From NCBI GenBank assembly GCA_015056305.1, contig SVGO01000005.1:1-50890 (forward strand): a stretch of 50,890 nucleotides of DNA. Direction: 5' to 3'. This document shows, in pieces, positions 1 through 7,915 of this stretch. How positions within the stretch are numbered: the first letter of the stretch is position 1; each line of letters begins with the position of its first letter. The translations under genes were made by a program, and so were the position numbers. A model generated the notes under the pieces. That model searched no databases and was not told the origin of the DNA. It saw only the letters and a list, made by a program, of their open reading frames with translations. Origin of the DNA: Clostridiales bacterium. GTDB taxonomy: Bacteria; Bacillota; Clostridia; Christensenellales; Aristaeellaceae.

Positions 1-39
1 TGCCTGAGAAAGAACAAAGCGGCTGACAAACCAATTCGA

Positions 40-113
40 TGCCTCTTAAGAGGCGTGCTAGTAAAAGGGCCTTGAAGGCCCAAAAGGAAACCACCAGCTT
101 AGCTGGTGGTTTT
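40..113. other. Three consecutive hairpins, last one terminator-like
   Basis: Three perfect or near-perfect hairpins follow each other closely: GCCTCTTAAGAGGC at about 40-53, GGGCCTTGAAGGCCC at 67-81, and CCACCAGC-TTA-GCTGGTGG at 91-109, which has A residues before it and TTT after it. The last can act as a terminator in either direction. The cluster may be the 3' end of an RNA gene or the end of an IS200/IS605-like element lying upstream of the window; no transposase is visible. Nothing else is recognised in positions 1-247, which are A+T-rich after 120. Confidence 0.45.
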
Positions 114-247
114 CATTGTTATGCATATGCAACTATGGTTGACAAAGTGACAGCGAATTTCGAGACTTTTTGTCAATTGAAACATCGAGAATTGAATGAT
201 ATGAAAGTGCAAATTAGAATTATATCAAGAAAAAATGAAAATCCCTA

Positions 248-276
248 TTGACAATAATTGTAAATGGTCATATAAT
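248..276 (+). promoter_or_regulatory. Consensus sigma-70/SigA promoter of the ABC importer operon
   Basis: TTGACA at 248-253 and TATAAT at 271-276 are both perfect consensus hexamers separated by exactly 17 bp. Transcription would start near 283, leaving a leader of about 40 nt with GGAGGA at 310-315 before the ATG at 324. Confidence 0.85.
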
Positions 277-323
277 GGCACTACACTTTTTGAAAGCAAA
301 TTCAGCATTGGAGGATATGACTT

Positions 324-1259
324 ATGAAGAAGCTTGTTACTCTCGCGCTCGTGGTGATGATGGTGGCCATGACGGCTTGCGCCAGCGCGGCGACCGTTGG
401 TATCTGTCAGCTGGTGCAGCATGCTGCGCTTGACCAGGCGACTCAGGGATTTAAAGATGCGCTGAGCGAGAAGATGCCCGATGTCGAGTTTGACGAGCAG
501 AACGCCTCCGGCGACGCAGTCAACTGCGCAACGATCGTCAACACCTTCGTCTCCAACGGCGTCGATCTGATCATGGCCAATGCAACCCCGGCCCTGCAGG
601 CGGCCGTCGCGGCGACCGGCGATATCCCGATCCTGGCGACCTCCATCACCGAGTACGGCGTGGCGCTGGGCATTGACGATTTCGCCGGCGTGACCGGGAT
701 GAACGTCTCCGGCACCTCCGACCTCGCCCCGCTCAGCGAGCAGGCCGCGATGGTCAAGGAGCTCTTCCCGGATGCCAAGAAGGTTGGCCTGCTGTACTGC
801 TCCGCCGAGGCGAACTCTATTTATCAGGTGAAGGTTGTGAGCGAGGAGCTTGCGGCGCTGGGCTATGAGACCGAAGAATTCGCGTTCACCGATTCCAACG
901 ACGTCGCTTCCGTCTCCGCGCTGGCCGCCGGCGACTGCGACGTGATCTACATCCCGACCGACAACACCGCTGCCGCTTACACCGAGACCATCGCCAACGA
1001 AGTGATCCCGGCTGGCGTCCCGGTCATTGCCGGCGAGGAAGGCATCTGCGCCGGCTGCGGCGTGGCGACCCTGACCATCAGCTACTACGACATCGGCTAC
1101 GCGACCGGCCTGATGGCTTACGAGATCTTGGCTAACGGCGCCGACGTCTCCCAGATGCCCATCGAGTACGCGCCGCAGTTCGTCAAGAAGTACAACCCGG
1201 CGAACATCGAGGCGCTGGGCCTGCCGGTTCCGGAGGGCTACGCCGCCATCGGCGCCTGA
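324..1259 (+). CDS. ABC transporter substrate-binding lipoprotein (ABC_sub_bind/TrpX type)
   Basis: A 311-residue extracytoplasmic solute receptor of the ABC_sub_bind (PF04392) family. The N-terminus is a lipoprotein-like signal (MKKLVTLALVVMMVAMTAC, lipid-attachment Cys at about 19), followed by a two-lobed periplasmic-binding fold; the segment VGLLYCSAEANSIYQ is typical of the hinge region. The next two genes supply a matching permease and ATPase, so it feeds a three-component importer. Family members bind small organic ligands, and some relatives have been linked to tryptophan or aromatic compounds; the ligand here cannot be read from sequence. A consensus promoter lies directly upstream, and a strong hairpin after the stop suggests this gene is expressed above the permease and ATPase. 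Confidence 0.9.
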   Translation: MKKLVTLALVVMMVAMTACASAATVGICQLVQHAALDQATQGFKDALSEKMPDVEFDEQNASGDAVNCATIVNTFVSNGVDLIMANATPALQAAVAATGDIPILATSITEYGVALGIDDFAGVTGMNVSGTSDLAPLSEQAAMVKELFPDAKKVGLLYCSAEANSIYQVKVVSEELAALGYETEEFAFTDSNDVASVSALAAGDCDVIYIPTDNTAAAYTETIANEVIPAGVPVIAGEEGICAGCGVATLTISYYDIGYATGLMAYEILANGADVSQMPIEYAPQFVKKYNPANIEALGLPVPEGYAAIGA

Positions 1260-1295
1260 TTGAGCGGCCGGAATGAGGGCCTGAACAAGCCAAAT

Positions 1296-1328
1296 AAGCC
1301 AAGAAAGAGGCCGACTCTTTCTTGGCTT
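1296..1328 (+). terminator. Intercistronic attenuating hairpin
   Basis: A 14-bp perfect stem (AAGCCAAGAAAGAG pairing with CTCTTTCTTGGCTT) closes a 5-nt loop and is followed by CGCTTTGTTCTT. Placed between receptor and permease genes, it probably acts as a partial terminator or 3' stabiliser that keeps receptor mRNA abundant. Confidence 0.6.
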
Positions 1329-1470
1329 CGCTTTGTTCTTACAATGGCGTAAGAAACCGGCGTGCCGCCGGGGCGTCGCCGACCCAATTCGGCGAATCTC
1401 CCGGCTTTGCGGCCGTGGCCGAAGCTGCGGCAAAGGATTTACAGAACGAATAACGAGGGAGGAACTCTCC

Positions 1471-2388
1471 GTGGAGCTTGTCAAATTGTTCAATGCCCTG
1501 CCTGGCGCGATTTCACAGGGCATGATCTGGGGCCTGATGGCCATCGGCGTCTACATCACCTATCGCATCCTCGACGTGTCCGATCTGACCGTCGACGGAT
1601 CGATCGCTACCGGCGGCGCCGTGGCTGCGATACTGATCATCAATGGCTGGAATGTATGGGCTGCGCTGCTGGCGGCGTTTGCCGCGGGCATGATTGCCGG
1701 CTTTGTGACGGGTATGCTGCATACGTCCTTTGGCATCCCGGCGATTCTCTCCGGCATTCTTACGCAGCTGGCGCTGTATTCCATCAATCTTCGCATTCTG
1801 GGAAACAAGGCCAACGTTGCGCTGAGCGTCAATAAGTTCAATCTGCTTGTGTCCTCGCGCAATGCGCGCACTCTGGCGCCGGATAATCCGATTCTGATCC
1901 TTGCGATCTTCACCGTCTGCCTGATCGGCGTGCTGTATTGGTTCTTCGGCACGGAGCTGGGCTGCTCCATGCGTGCGACCGGTGCAAACCGCAACATGTC
2001 CCGGGCGCAGGGCATCAACACAGATCGCAATATCGTGCTGAGCCTGATGCTGGCCAACGGCATCGTGGCGCTGGCAGGCGGTCTGCTGGCGCAGTTCCAG
2101 GGCTTTGCGGATGTGAGCATGGGCCGCGGTGCGATTGTCATCGGCCTTGCGGCGGTCATCATCGGCGAAGTGGTCTTCTCCAAGATCTTCCTCAATTTCG
2201 GTTTCAAGCTGCTGGCGGTGTGCATCGGTGCGATCCTGTATTACATCGTCATCCAGATCGTGCTGTGGATGGGCCTGAACACCAACGACCTCAAGCTGCT
2301 GACCGCGGCGGTCGTGGCCGTCTTCCTGGCGACGCCGCACTGGCGCGCCAAGCTCATGGCCAAGAAGAAGCAGAAGGAGGGCGTGTGA
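1471..2388 (+). CDS. ABC transporter permease (BPD_transp_2 family)
   Basis: A 305-residue integral membrane permease of the branched-chain-type (BPD_transp_2) superfamily. I chose GTG at 1471 because it has GAGGGAGG about 8 nt upstream and gives the normal family N-terminus (VELVKLFNALPGAISQG); a longer in-frame start at 1333 would lie in the intercistronic hairpin region. Multiple hydrophobic segments are visible, and the motif DVSDLTVDGSIATGGA near residue 35 is a hallmark of this subgroup. It ends one base before the ATPase start, so the two are translationally coupled and form the membrane channel and motor of one importer. Confidence 0.88.
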   Translation: MELVKLFNALPGAISQGMIWGLMAIGVYITYRILDVSDLTVDGSIATGGAVAAILIINGWNVWAALLAAFAAGMIAGFVTGMLHTSFGIPAILSGILTQLALYSINLRILGNKANVALSVNKFNLLVSSRNARTLAPDNPILILAIFTVCLIGVLYWFFGTELGCSMRATGANRNMSRAQGINTDRNIVLSLMLANGIVALAGGLLAQFQGFADVSMGRGAIVIGLAAVIIGEVVFSKIFLNFGFKLLAVCIGAILYYIVIQIVLWMGLNTNDLKLLTAAVVAVFLATPHWRAKLMAKKKQKEGV

Positions 2389-2389
2389 T

Positions 2390-3184
2390 ATGCTCAGGAT
2401 CAACCATATTGCCAAAACGTTCAATCCGGGCCTGATCACCGAAAAGACTGCGCTGGTGGATGTGGATCTGCATCTGAATCCCGGCGACTTTGCCACCGTC
2501 ATCGGCGGCAACGGTGCGGGCAAGTCGACGATGCTCAACGCGGTGGCCGGCGTGTTCTCCGTGGACAAGGGGAGCATTGAGATCGACAACGTGAACGTGA
2601 CACATCTGCCGGAGTACAAGCGCGCGCAGTATCTGGGCCGCGTGTTCCAGGACCCGATGACAGGCACGGCTGCGACGATGAATATCGAGGAGAATATGGC
2701 GCTGGCCATGCGCCGCGGCCAGAAGCGCGGCCTCAAGTGGGGTATCAGCAACATGGAGCGCGAGATGTATCGCGAGCAGCTGCACATGCTGGGTCTTGGT
2801 CTGGAAGACCGCATGGCCAGCAAGGTTGGCCTGCTCTCCGGCGGTCAGCGTCAGGCGCTGACGCTGCTGATGGCGGCGATGCGCACGCCCAAGCTGCTGC
2901 TGCTGGACGAGCACACGGCGGCGCTGGACCCGAAGACCGCGGCGAAGGTGCTGGAGATCAGCGATAAGATCATCCGCGATCAGAAGCTTACGGCGCTGAT
3001 GATCACCCATAATATGCAGGATGCAATCGACCTGGGCAACAGGCTGATCATGATGCATGAGGGCCGGATTGTGGTCGACGTGGCTGGAGAGGAGAAGAAG
3101 AAGCTCACGCGCGCGGACCTGATGGGCCTGTTCGAGCAGGCAGCCGGCCAGCAGCTCAATAGTGATAAGCTGCTGCTGTCTTAA
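2390..3184 (+). CDS. ABC transporter ATP-binding protein
   Basis: A 264-residue cytoplasmic ATPase with all nucleotide-binding motifs: Walker A GGNGAGKST (39-47), Q-loop FQDP (Gln 87), signature LSGGQRQ (about 149-155), Walker B LLLLDEH (Asp 173, Glu 174) and an H-loop His in LMITHNMQ. It drives import through the upstream permease. The ATG follows the permease stop by one base and its ribosome site lies inside the permease 3' end. The C-terminus contains the usual helical extension (KKKLTRADLMGLF). Transcription most likely stops at the perfect palindrome just downstream. Confidence 0.93.
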   Translation: MLRINHIAKTFNPGLITEKTALVDVDLHLNPGDFATVIGGNGAGKSTMLNAVAGVFSVDKGSIEIDNVNVTHLPEYKRAQYLGRVFQDPMTGTAATMNIEENMALAMRRGQKRGLKWGISNMEREMYREQLHMLGLGLEDRMASKVGLLSGGQRQALTLLMAAMRTPKLLLLDEHTAALDPKTAAKVLEISDKIIRDQKLTALMITHNMQDAIDLGNRLIMMHEGRIVVDVAGEEKKKLTRADLMGLFEQAAGQQLNSDKLLLS

Positions 3185-3198
3185 AGAAGAATAAAAGA

Positions 3199-3224
3199 AG
3201 GGACTATCCGATCGGATAGTCCCT
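3199..3224 (+). terminator. Palindromic terminator-like hairpin after the ABC operon
   Basis: A 26-nt perfect palindrome (AGGGACTATCCGAT and its complement) lies 14 nt after the ATPase stop. It is followed by CTTCAT rather than a long T-run, so it may be a weak terminator or 3' stabiliser. Confidence 0.5.
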
Positions 3225-3244
3225 CTTCATAGGCGAGCAGCGAG

Positions 3245-3279
3245 AAAGCCGCCTGGGTATGAAATCCCCAGGCGGCTTT
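3245..3279. terminator. Bidirectional terminator between convergent units
   Basis: A 13-bp perfect stem (AAAGCCGCCTGGG with CCCAGGCGGCTTT) closes a 9-nt loop, with A and T residues at its ends. It sits between the rightward ABC operon and the leftward aldo/keto reductase, so it can serve both. Confidence 0.65.
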
Positions 3280-3302
3280 GGGGCGGCAGCCCTAACGTAT
3301 CC
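3280..3302 (+). repeat. Partial copy of the dispersed hairpin repeat (P3 end only)
   Basis: The segment GGGGCGGCAGCCCTAACGTATCCC is split here as the P3 hairpin GGGC-GGCA-GCCC plus the conserved tail AACGTATCCC. The rest of the repeat (P1 5' strand, P2, linker) is absent, so this is a truncated member of the family seen at 4642, 14130 and elsewhere. Confidence 0.6.
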
Positions 3303-3331
3303 CATGAGCGCAGGGGTCGCGGGGGCTGTTC

Positions 3332-4507
3332 TCAGAATTTCATGACGCTGGCAGCCTTGCGCACGATCCGGTAGAGCGGTCCCTCGAGCTCACGCTGCGC
3401 GTTTTTTAGTTCCTCACGGATATGAATGCCCTGCGGGCAGTGCATCTCGCACTTGCCGCAGCCCACGCATTGGGAGGCCGCTGTCGGATTCTTACGCAGC
3501 GCGGTGCACATGGCATATTCCACAAATGAGGAGAACCTGTTCTCGCTGTAGCGGCGGTTGTATGCGGCGAACGTGCCGGGGATATCGACGTTCTTAGGAC
3601 AGGGCATACAGTAGCCGCAGCCCGTGCAGCCGACCTTCATCTTTGCATTGATGGCTCTGACCACGCTGGCGAGCATGTTCTGATCGTCCTGTGTCAGTTC
3701 GCCCACGGAAACCGTCGAAGCGGTCTGGATATTATCCAGCACCATCTCCATGGAATTCATGCCCGAGAGCACGCAGGTGATCTCCTTCTGATTCCACAGC
3801 CAGCGGAAGGCCCACTGCGCGGGTGTGCGCTGCGGCTGATGATCGGCAAACGCCTTCTTCGCTTCCTCCGGCAGGCGACCTGCCAGCTTGCCGCCGCGCA
3901 GCGGCTCCATGATCATCACCGGCAGACCTTTTGCGTGAGCGTACTGCACGCCGCGCTTGCCCGCCTGCGAGTGCTCGTCCATGTAGTTATACTGTACCAG
4001 GCAGAAATCCCAGTCGTAGGCATCCAGCAGCGCGCAGAAGGCGTCCGTATTGCCGTGATAGGAGAAGCCGACCTGGCGGATCGCGCCGGATGCTTTCTTC
4101 TCCTCGAGCCATTCGATGATGCCCAGCCCCTTGAGACGTTCCCATGTTGCGCAGTCGGCGAGCATGTGCATGAGGTAGTAGTCGATATGGTCCGTGCGCA
4201 GACGGCGCAGCTCCTCGTCAAAGAGCTTGTCCAGTTCCTCGCGGCTGCGGATGAGATAGTGCGGCAGCTTGGTGGCGATGTTCACGCGATCTCGCGCGTT
4301 GTTTTTCTCGAGAATCTCGCCCAGCGCTGCCTCGCTGCCGGGATAGATGTAGGCGGTATCAAAGTAATTGACGCCATGCTCGATGGCGGCCATGATCTGC
4401 GCTTCGGCGGCAGCCATGTCGATGCGCCCCAGCTTCATCGGCAGGCGCATGCAGCCAAAGCCGAGGATGGAAAGGGGATTGCCGTATTTGTCGTGACGAT
4501 AATTCAT
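3332..4507 (-). CDS. Aldo/keto reductase with C-terminal 2[4Fe-4S] ferredoxin domain
   Basis: A 391-residue cytoplasmic oxidoreductase. Residues 1 to about 285 form the aldo/keto reductase barrel (FDTAYIYPGSEAALGE with the catalytic Tyr and Asp, TKLPHYL with the catalytic Lys, LMHML for the His position). The C-terminal part has two cysteine clusters, CTGCGYCMPCPKNVDIP (about 293-309) and CVGCGKCEMHCPQ (from about 347), typical of a bacterial ferredoxin-type module. This architecture is common in anaerobic Clostridia; the physiological substrate is unknown. AGGAGG at 4512-4517 fixes the ATG at 4507, and a good promoter lies upstream at 4555-4583. It appears monocistronic. Confidence 0.9.
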   Translation of the reverse strand: MNYRHDKYGNPLSILGFGCMRLPMKLGRIDMAAAEAQIMAAIEHGVNYFDTAYIYPGSEAALGEILEKNNARDRVNIATKLPHYLIRSREELDKLFDEELRRLRTDHIDYYLMHMLADCATWERLKGLGIIEWLEEKKASGAIRQVGFSYHGNTDAFCALLDAYDWDFCLVQYNYMDEHSQAGKRGVQYAHAKGLPVMIMEPLRGGKLAGRLPEEAKKAFADHQPQRTPAQWAFRWLWNQKEITCVLSGMNSMEMVLDNIQTASTVSVGELTQDDQNMLASVVRAINAKMKVGCTGCGYCMPCPKNVDIPGTFAAYNRRYSENRFSSFVEYAMCTALRKNPTAASQCVGCGKCEMHCPQGIHIREELKNAQRELEGPLYRIVRKAASVMKF

Positions 4508-4554
4508 AATGCCTCCTGACGGCGAACGTAGATTGCAATTGTGATATCCCGTAC

Positions 4555-4583
4555 ATTGTATCGCATTTGCACATCCAATTCAA
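4555..4583 (-). promoter_or_regulatory. Promoter of the aldo/keto reductase gene
   Basis: On the minus strand, TTGAAT (4583-4578) and TACAAT (4560-4555) are separated by 17 bp, about 45 nt upstream of the ATG. Confidence 0.65.
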
Positions 4584-4584
4584 G

Positions 4585-4612
4585 AAAAAGCCTCTCGCGA
4601 GAGCGAGAGGCT
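4585..4612 (-). terminator. Rho-independent terminator downstream of proS
   Basis: Read on the minus strand, AGCCTCTCG and CGAGAGGCT form a 9-bp stem followed immediately by TTTTTC. It lies about 100 nt beyond the proS stop, after a copy of the dispersed repeat. Confidence 0.75.
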
Positions 4613-4641
4613 GGAAATTTATACGATTTTCGGTCTATAAA

Positions 4642-4713
4642 CGCGAAGCGTACATGGGGTCAAGGGGCGAAGTCCCTTGGCGGGTTTCAGGGCGGCAGCC
4701 CTGACGTATCCCC
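4642..4713 (+). repeat. Dispersed hairpin repeat, copy R2
   Basis: A complete copy in plus orientation: GCGAAGCG, then outer strand TGGGG, P2 hairpin CAAGGGGC-GAA-GTCCCTTG (4661-4679), linker GCGGGTTT, P3 hairpin CAGGGC-GGCA-GCCCTG (4688-4703), ACGTAT, and the outer partner CCCCA. It lies directly after proS, in the opposite orientation to that gene. Confidence 0.75.
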
Positions 4714-4715
4714 AA

Positions 4716-6446
4716 TTACAGACGGCAGTTCAGCTTGGCGAGCTCCTCGACCACGTGATTGTACACGAACTCGACGGCCTCGTCGATGGGCTTTTTTTCC
4801 TGCATGGACTTGTCGCGGGCAGAGATCTCGATGGTGCCGTTCTTGAGGCCCTTCGGGCTGACGACCACGCGCACCGGCACGCCGAACAGGTCCGCGTCGG
4901 AGAACATGACGCCGGCGGACACGCTGCGGTCATCCCAGATGACCTCCACGCCCTTGGCGGTCAGCTCGTCGTAGATCTTCTGGGAGATCGCGGCGACCTC
5001 CTCGTTGTCCGCGCGCAGGGAGCACAGATGCACCTGCCACGGCGCGATGGAGATCGGCCAGATCGGGCCGTAATCGTCGCGATGCGCCTCGCAAACGGAC
5101 GCAGCCAGACGGCCCACGCCGATACCGTAGCAGCCCATGATCGGGTGCTTGAGGGTGCCGTCCTGATCGACATAGGTCATGCCCATGCTCTCGGTGTACT
5201 TGGTGCCCAGCTGGAAGATGTTGCCGACCTCGATGCCGCGGGAGGTGTAGATGCTCGGCTTGCCGCAGACCGGGCAGATGCCGCCGTCAAATGCCTTGGC
5301 CACGTCCACATACTCGACCTCGCCCATCTCGCGCGCGATGTTGAAGCCGGTGTAGTGCGCGTCGGTCTCGTTCGCGCCGGTGACGAACCAATTCACGCCC
5401 TTGAGGGACGCATCGTACACCACGCGCACGTCGGCGGGCAGGCCCTTCGGGCCGATGAAGCCAGCGCACAGGCCACTCTCCATGGTGATCTCCGCCGGAT
5501 GGATCTCGGCCTTGATGTGGTTGCGCAGCTTGGTCTCGTTGATATCCAGATCGCCGCGCAGGAAGGCGACGACGTACTTGTCGGTCAGGTTTTCCTGATA
5601 GACGACGGCCTTACAGGTCTGCTTCGGGGTCACCTTCAGGAACGCGCACAGATCCTCGATGGTCTTGACGTTCGGGGTCTCAACCTTGGTCAGCTCGGCG
5701 GTCTCGCCGGCCTCGACGCCATCGACGATGCAGGGCGCGGCTTCCATGTTCGCGCGGTAGTCGCAGTCATGGCACAGCACGATGGTATCCTCGCCGACCG
5801 GGGTGAGCAGCATGTACTCGTGGGAGACCTTGCCGCCCATCATGCCGCTGTCGGAGGCGACGGCAACGACGTCGCCCACGCCCGCGCGGAAGAAGATGCG
5901 GTTATACGCATCGTAGCAGACCTGATAGTAGCGCTCCAGATCCTCCTGAGAGGTATGGAAGGAGTACGCGTCCTTCATGGTGAACTCGCGCACGCGGATC
6001 AGGCCGCCGCGGCAGCGCGGCTCATCGCGGAACTTGGTCTGGATCTGATAGATCATGAACGGATACTGGGTGTAGCTGTCGGCGACGTCGCGCACGAAGT
6101 GGACGGAGGCCTCTTCGTGGGTCATGCCCAGCACCATGCCCGCGCCGGAGCGGTCGGTGAAGCGCAGCAGCTCGCTGCCGATGGAGTCATAGCGGCCGGA
6201 CTCCTGCCACATGCTCGCCGGCATGGTCACCGGGAAGAGCAGCTCCTGGCCGTCGATGCGGTTCATTTCCTCGCGGATGATCTTCTCGATCTTGGCGGTG
6301 ACGCGCTTGGTCGCCGGGAACAGGGTGTAGATGCCGTTGCCGACGGGCTTGATGTAGCCGCCGCGCATCATGAGCGCCTGGCTGGCGATGACGCAGTCGG
6401 CGGGGGTTTCCTTGTAGCGCTTGGAAACGAGATTCTTGAGCTTCAT
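4716..6446 (-). CDS. proS: Prolyl-tRNA synthetase, bacterial type with editing insertion
   Basis: A 576-residue class II aminoacyl-tRNA synthetase that charges tRNA-Pro. The class II core is clear: motif 2 in FRDEPRCRGGLIRVREFTM (about residue 140-158) and motif 3 in GCYGIGVGRLAAS (about 440). Between them lies the roughly 180-residue insertion domain that edits mischarged Ala-tRNA-Pro, so this is the bacterial ProS1 form. The C-terminal anticodon-binding domain starts near IAPWQVHLC. The start ATG at 6446 has GGAGAGA upstream. The gene is preceded by a textbook T-box leader with its own promoter, so expression should respond to uncharged tRNA-Pro. Confidence 0.96.
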   Translation of the reverse strand: MKLKNLVSKRYKETPADCVIASQALMMRGGYIKPVGNGIYTLFPATKRVTAKIEKIIREEMNRIDGQELLFPVTMPASMWQESGRYDSIGSELLRFTDRSGAGMVLGMTHEEASVHFVRDVADSYTQYPFMIYQIQTKFRDEPRCRGGLIRVREFTMKDAYSFHTSQEDLERYYQVCYDAYNRIFFRAGVGDVVAVASDSGMMGGKVSHEYMLLTPVGEDTIVLCHDCDYRANMEAAPCIVDGVEAGETAELTKVETPNVKTIEDLCAFLKVTPKQTCKAVVYQENLTDKYVVAFLRGDLDINETKLRNHIKAEIHPAEITMESGLCAGFIGPKGLPADVRVVYDASLKGVNWFVTGANETDAHYTGFNIAREMGEVEYVDVAKAFDGGICPVCGKPSIYTSRGIEVGNIFQLGTKYTESMGMTYVDQDGTLKHPIMGCYGIGVGRLAASVCEAHRDDYGPIWPISIAPWQVHLCSLRADNEEVAAISQKIYDELTAKGVEVIWDDRSVSAGVMFSDADLFGVPVRVVVSPKGLKNGTIEISARDKSMQEKKPIDEAVEFVYNHVVEELAKLNCRL

Positions 6447-6557
6447 AATCTTCTCTCCTTCATGAAATCATAGAGAATTACGCAGAAATCCTTGCAGCGA
6501 GCACAAAGCTGCTTTGTTTTGTCAGGTTCTTCGGAGGTGGAGGTGGCCACAGGCCAC

Positions 6558-6815
6558 AAAAAAGCTTCGCCCCCGTATTGCAGGGGCGAAGCTGAACTTC
6601 GCGGTACCACCTTGCTTCAGCGCAGATTCATACGATGCTGCGCCCTTGCCTGCTCTGTATCGGGAGCGCCCGGCGGATTTCATGATCTCTTCTGAGACGA
6701 TGCGTTCTCCGCGTACTCGGGAGGCCGGAGCATGCCGTTGCAAAACACGCGCCTTGCAGCCATGGGCGCGCTCTCTGGGGAATTGCTTGGGGTTGCTTTC
6801 TCCGTCAATGTACGA
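6558..6815 (-). promoter_or_regulatory. T-box riboswitch leader of proS
   Basis: On the minus strand the leader carries the conserved T-box AAGGTGGTACCGCG (6613-6600), which pairs with the tRNA acceptor end, just before a strong terminator hairpin AGCTTCGCCCC/GGGGCGAAGCT (6592-6563) ending in TTTTTT. A long structured stem I region lies upstream. Uncharged tRNA-Pro should stabilise the antiterminator. I could not place the specifier codon with confidence; a CCU/CCC candidate lies in CCTCCC at about 6724-6719. Confidence 0.92.
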
Positions 6816-6820
6816 ACATT

Positions 6821-6849
6821 ATTATAACCGCTCATGCGCAAACGTGCAA
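6821..6849 (-). promoter_or_regulatory. Promoter of the proS T-box transcript
   Basis: Minus-strand TTGCAC (6849-6844), 17-bp spacer, TATAAT (6826-6821). Transcription would start near 6814, just before T-box stem I. Confidence 0.8.
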
Positions 6850-6913
6850 GCCCCATTTGCGCAAAGATTCCGGGTCACAACAGAGAAAAATGGCAGAAGC
6901 GTGTGCATTCGGA

Positions 6914-7726
6914 TCAACGGTTGTCTGCCAAAAAGTTCGTGACAACCGCCTGGAAATCCTTTGCTTCCTCGTACAGGCCGTGCCCCCACTGCGCATACAT
7001 CTTCAGCTGCGCATGGGGAATGGCGGCGGCAAGCTCACGCGATGCGTCTGCACCCAGCGCCAGGTCCTGCTCGCCGCCGATGACGAGCGTGGGGGACTGA
7101 ATCTGCGACAGGCGCTCGCGCGTGTCGTGAGTCAAGCAGGCTTTTGCCTGGATGAGAAAGCGGTCGTAGGAGGCGGGCTTTGTGAGCCTTCCGATCACAG
7201 GGATGAGCCATCTGTTTTTGCGGTAATAGGCCTCAGAGTAGATTCTGCGGACATTGCTGTCCATGAGCGCGGTGTGATCGCCTTGCTCAGCCAGCATAAT
7301 CCACTTGCCGATGGACTCGGTCAGCGTGGGATTGGGCCCGGCGCAGGTGACGACCAGCACCAGCTTTCCGACTTTTTCGGGATGATCGGCGGCCAGATGC
7401 TGGGCGATCATGCCGCCCATGGATACGCCGATCACATCCGCGTGGGCAATTTGCAGATGCTCCATGGCGCGGCTCAGCTCCGCAGCCATATCCCGGGTGG
7501 AGTATCCTTCGCTCAGACCGCTACTGCGGCTGAACATGTACACGGTATAGCCCTTTGCCAGCGTCCGGTACATCAGCGCCATGGGCAGGGCAGTGCCCTT
7601 CACGGTGCGCAGGCCGTCGCCCAGTCCGGGCAGCAGGATGAGCGTATTGCTGCCCGCGCCGAATCGGACGCAGTCCATATCGCCGCCCGGGAGACGGAGG
7701 GTGAGGTTTTGCGCACGCAGGAACAT
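6914..7726 (-). CDS. Alpha/beta hydrolase
   Basis: A 270-residue alpha/beta-hydrolase fold enzyme. The nucleophile elbow GVSMGG places Ser at about residue 102, the oxyanion region is LLPGLGDG, and the acid and histidine are likely in VIGGEQD and QWGHGLYEEA. The start is taken as ATG 7726, because AAAGGAG lies 8 nt upstream; an upstream in-frame ATG at 7780 overlaps the promoter region and adds an unconserved tail. A TATAAT-like -10 sits at 7765-7760. It resembles carboxylesterase or haloalkane-dehalogenase-like hydrolases; no substrate is implied by neighbours. It appears to be a separate unit from the methyltransferase-TetR pair upstream. Confidence 0.85.
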   Translation of the reverse strand: MFLRAQNLTLRLPGGDMDCVRFGAGSNTLILLPGLGDGLRTVKGTALPMALMYRTLAKGYTVYMFSRSSGLSEGYSTRDMAAELSRAMEHLQIAHADVIGVSMGGMIAQHLAADHPEKVGKLVLVVTCAGPNPTLTESIGKWIMLAEQGDHTALMDSNVRRIYSEAYYRKNRWLIPVIGRLTKPASYDRFLIQAKACLTHDTRERLSQIQSPTLVIGGEQDLALGADASRELAAAIPHAQLKMYAQWGHGLYEEAKDFQAVVTNFLADNR

Positions 7727-7841
7727 GGCGGGCACTCCTTTGCAAGAGAAGATATATGGATTATACCATGCCAGGCGCATGTGATAAAGGTGTTTTTCCG
7801 GCCGGGAAATAGCTGACGGATCAGCGCGGCAGAATCAAAGC

Positions 7842-7865
7842 GGAGAGACTGGGAGCAGTCTCTCC
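7842..7865 (-). terminator. Hairpin after the methyltransferase gene
   Basis: GGAGAGACT and AGTCTCTCC form a 9-bp stem with a 6-nt loop about 50 nt past the methyltransferase stop. The T-run is poor, so termination here is a moderate inference. Confidence 0.45.
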
Positions 7866-7915
7866 TTGAAAGATGGACGAATAGTGAAGGATCGTGTTTT
7901 GCGCCCGTAGCGTCG

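Noticed and set aside
225-1544. Long open frame (439 codons) on the minus strand opposite the substrate-binding protein gene
   Set aside because: Antisense shadow of a clear lipoprotein gene in high-G+C DNA; the product is Arg/His/Gly-rich without domains and has no ribosome site.
4677-6473. 598-codon plus-strand open frame opposite proS
   Set aside because: The minus strand encodes unmistakable prolyl-tRNA synthetase with a T-box; the plus product is a low-complexity His/Asp/Leu-rich shadow.
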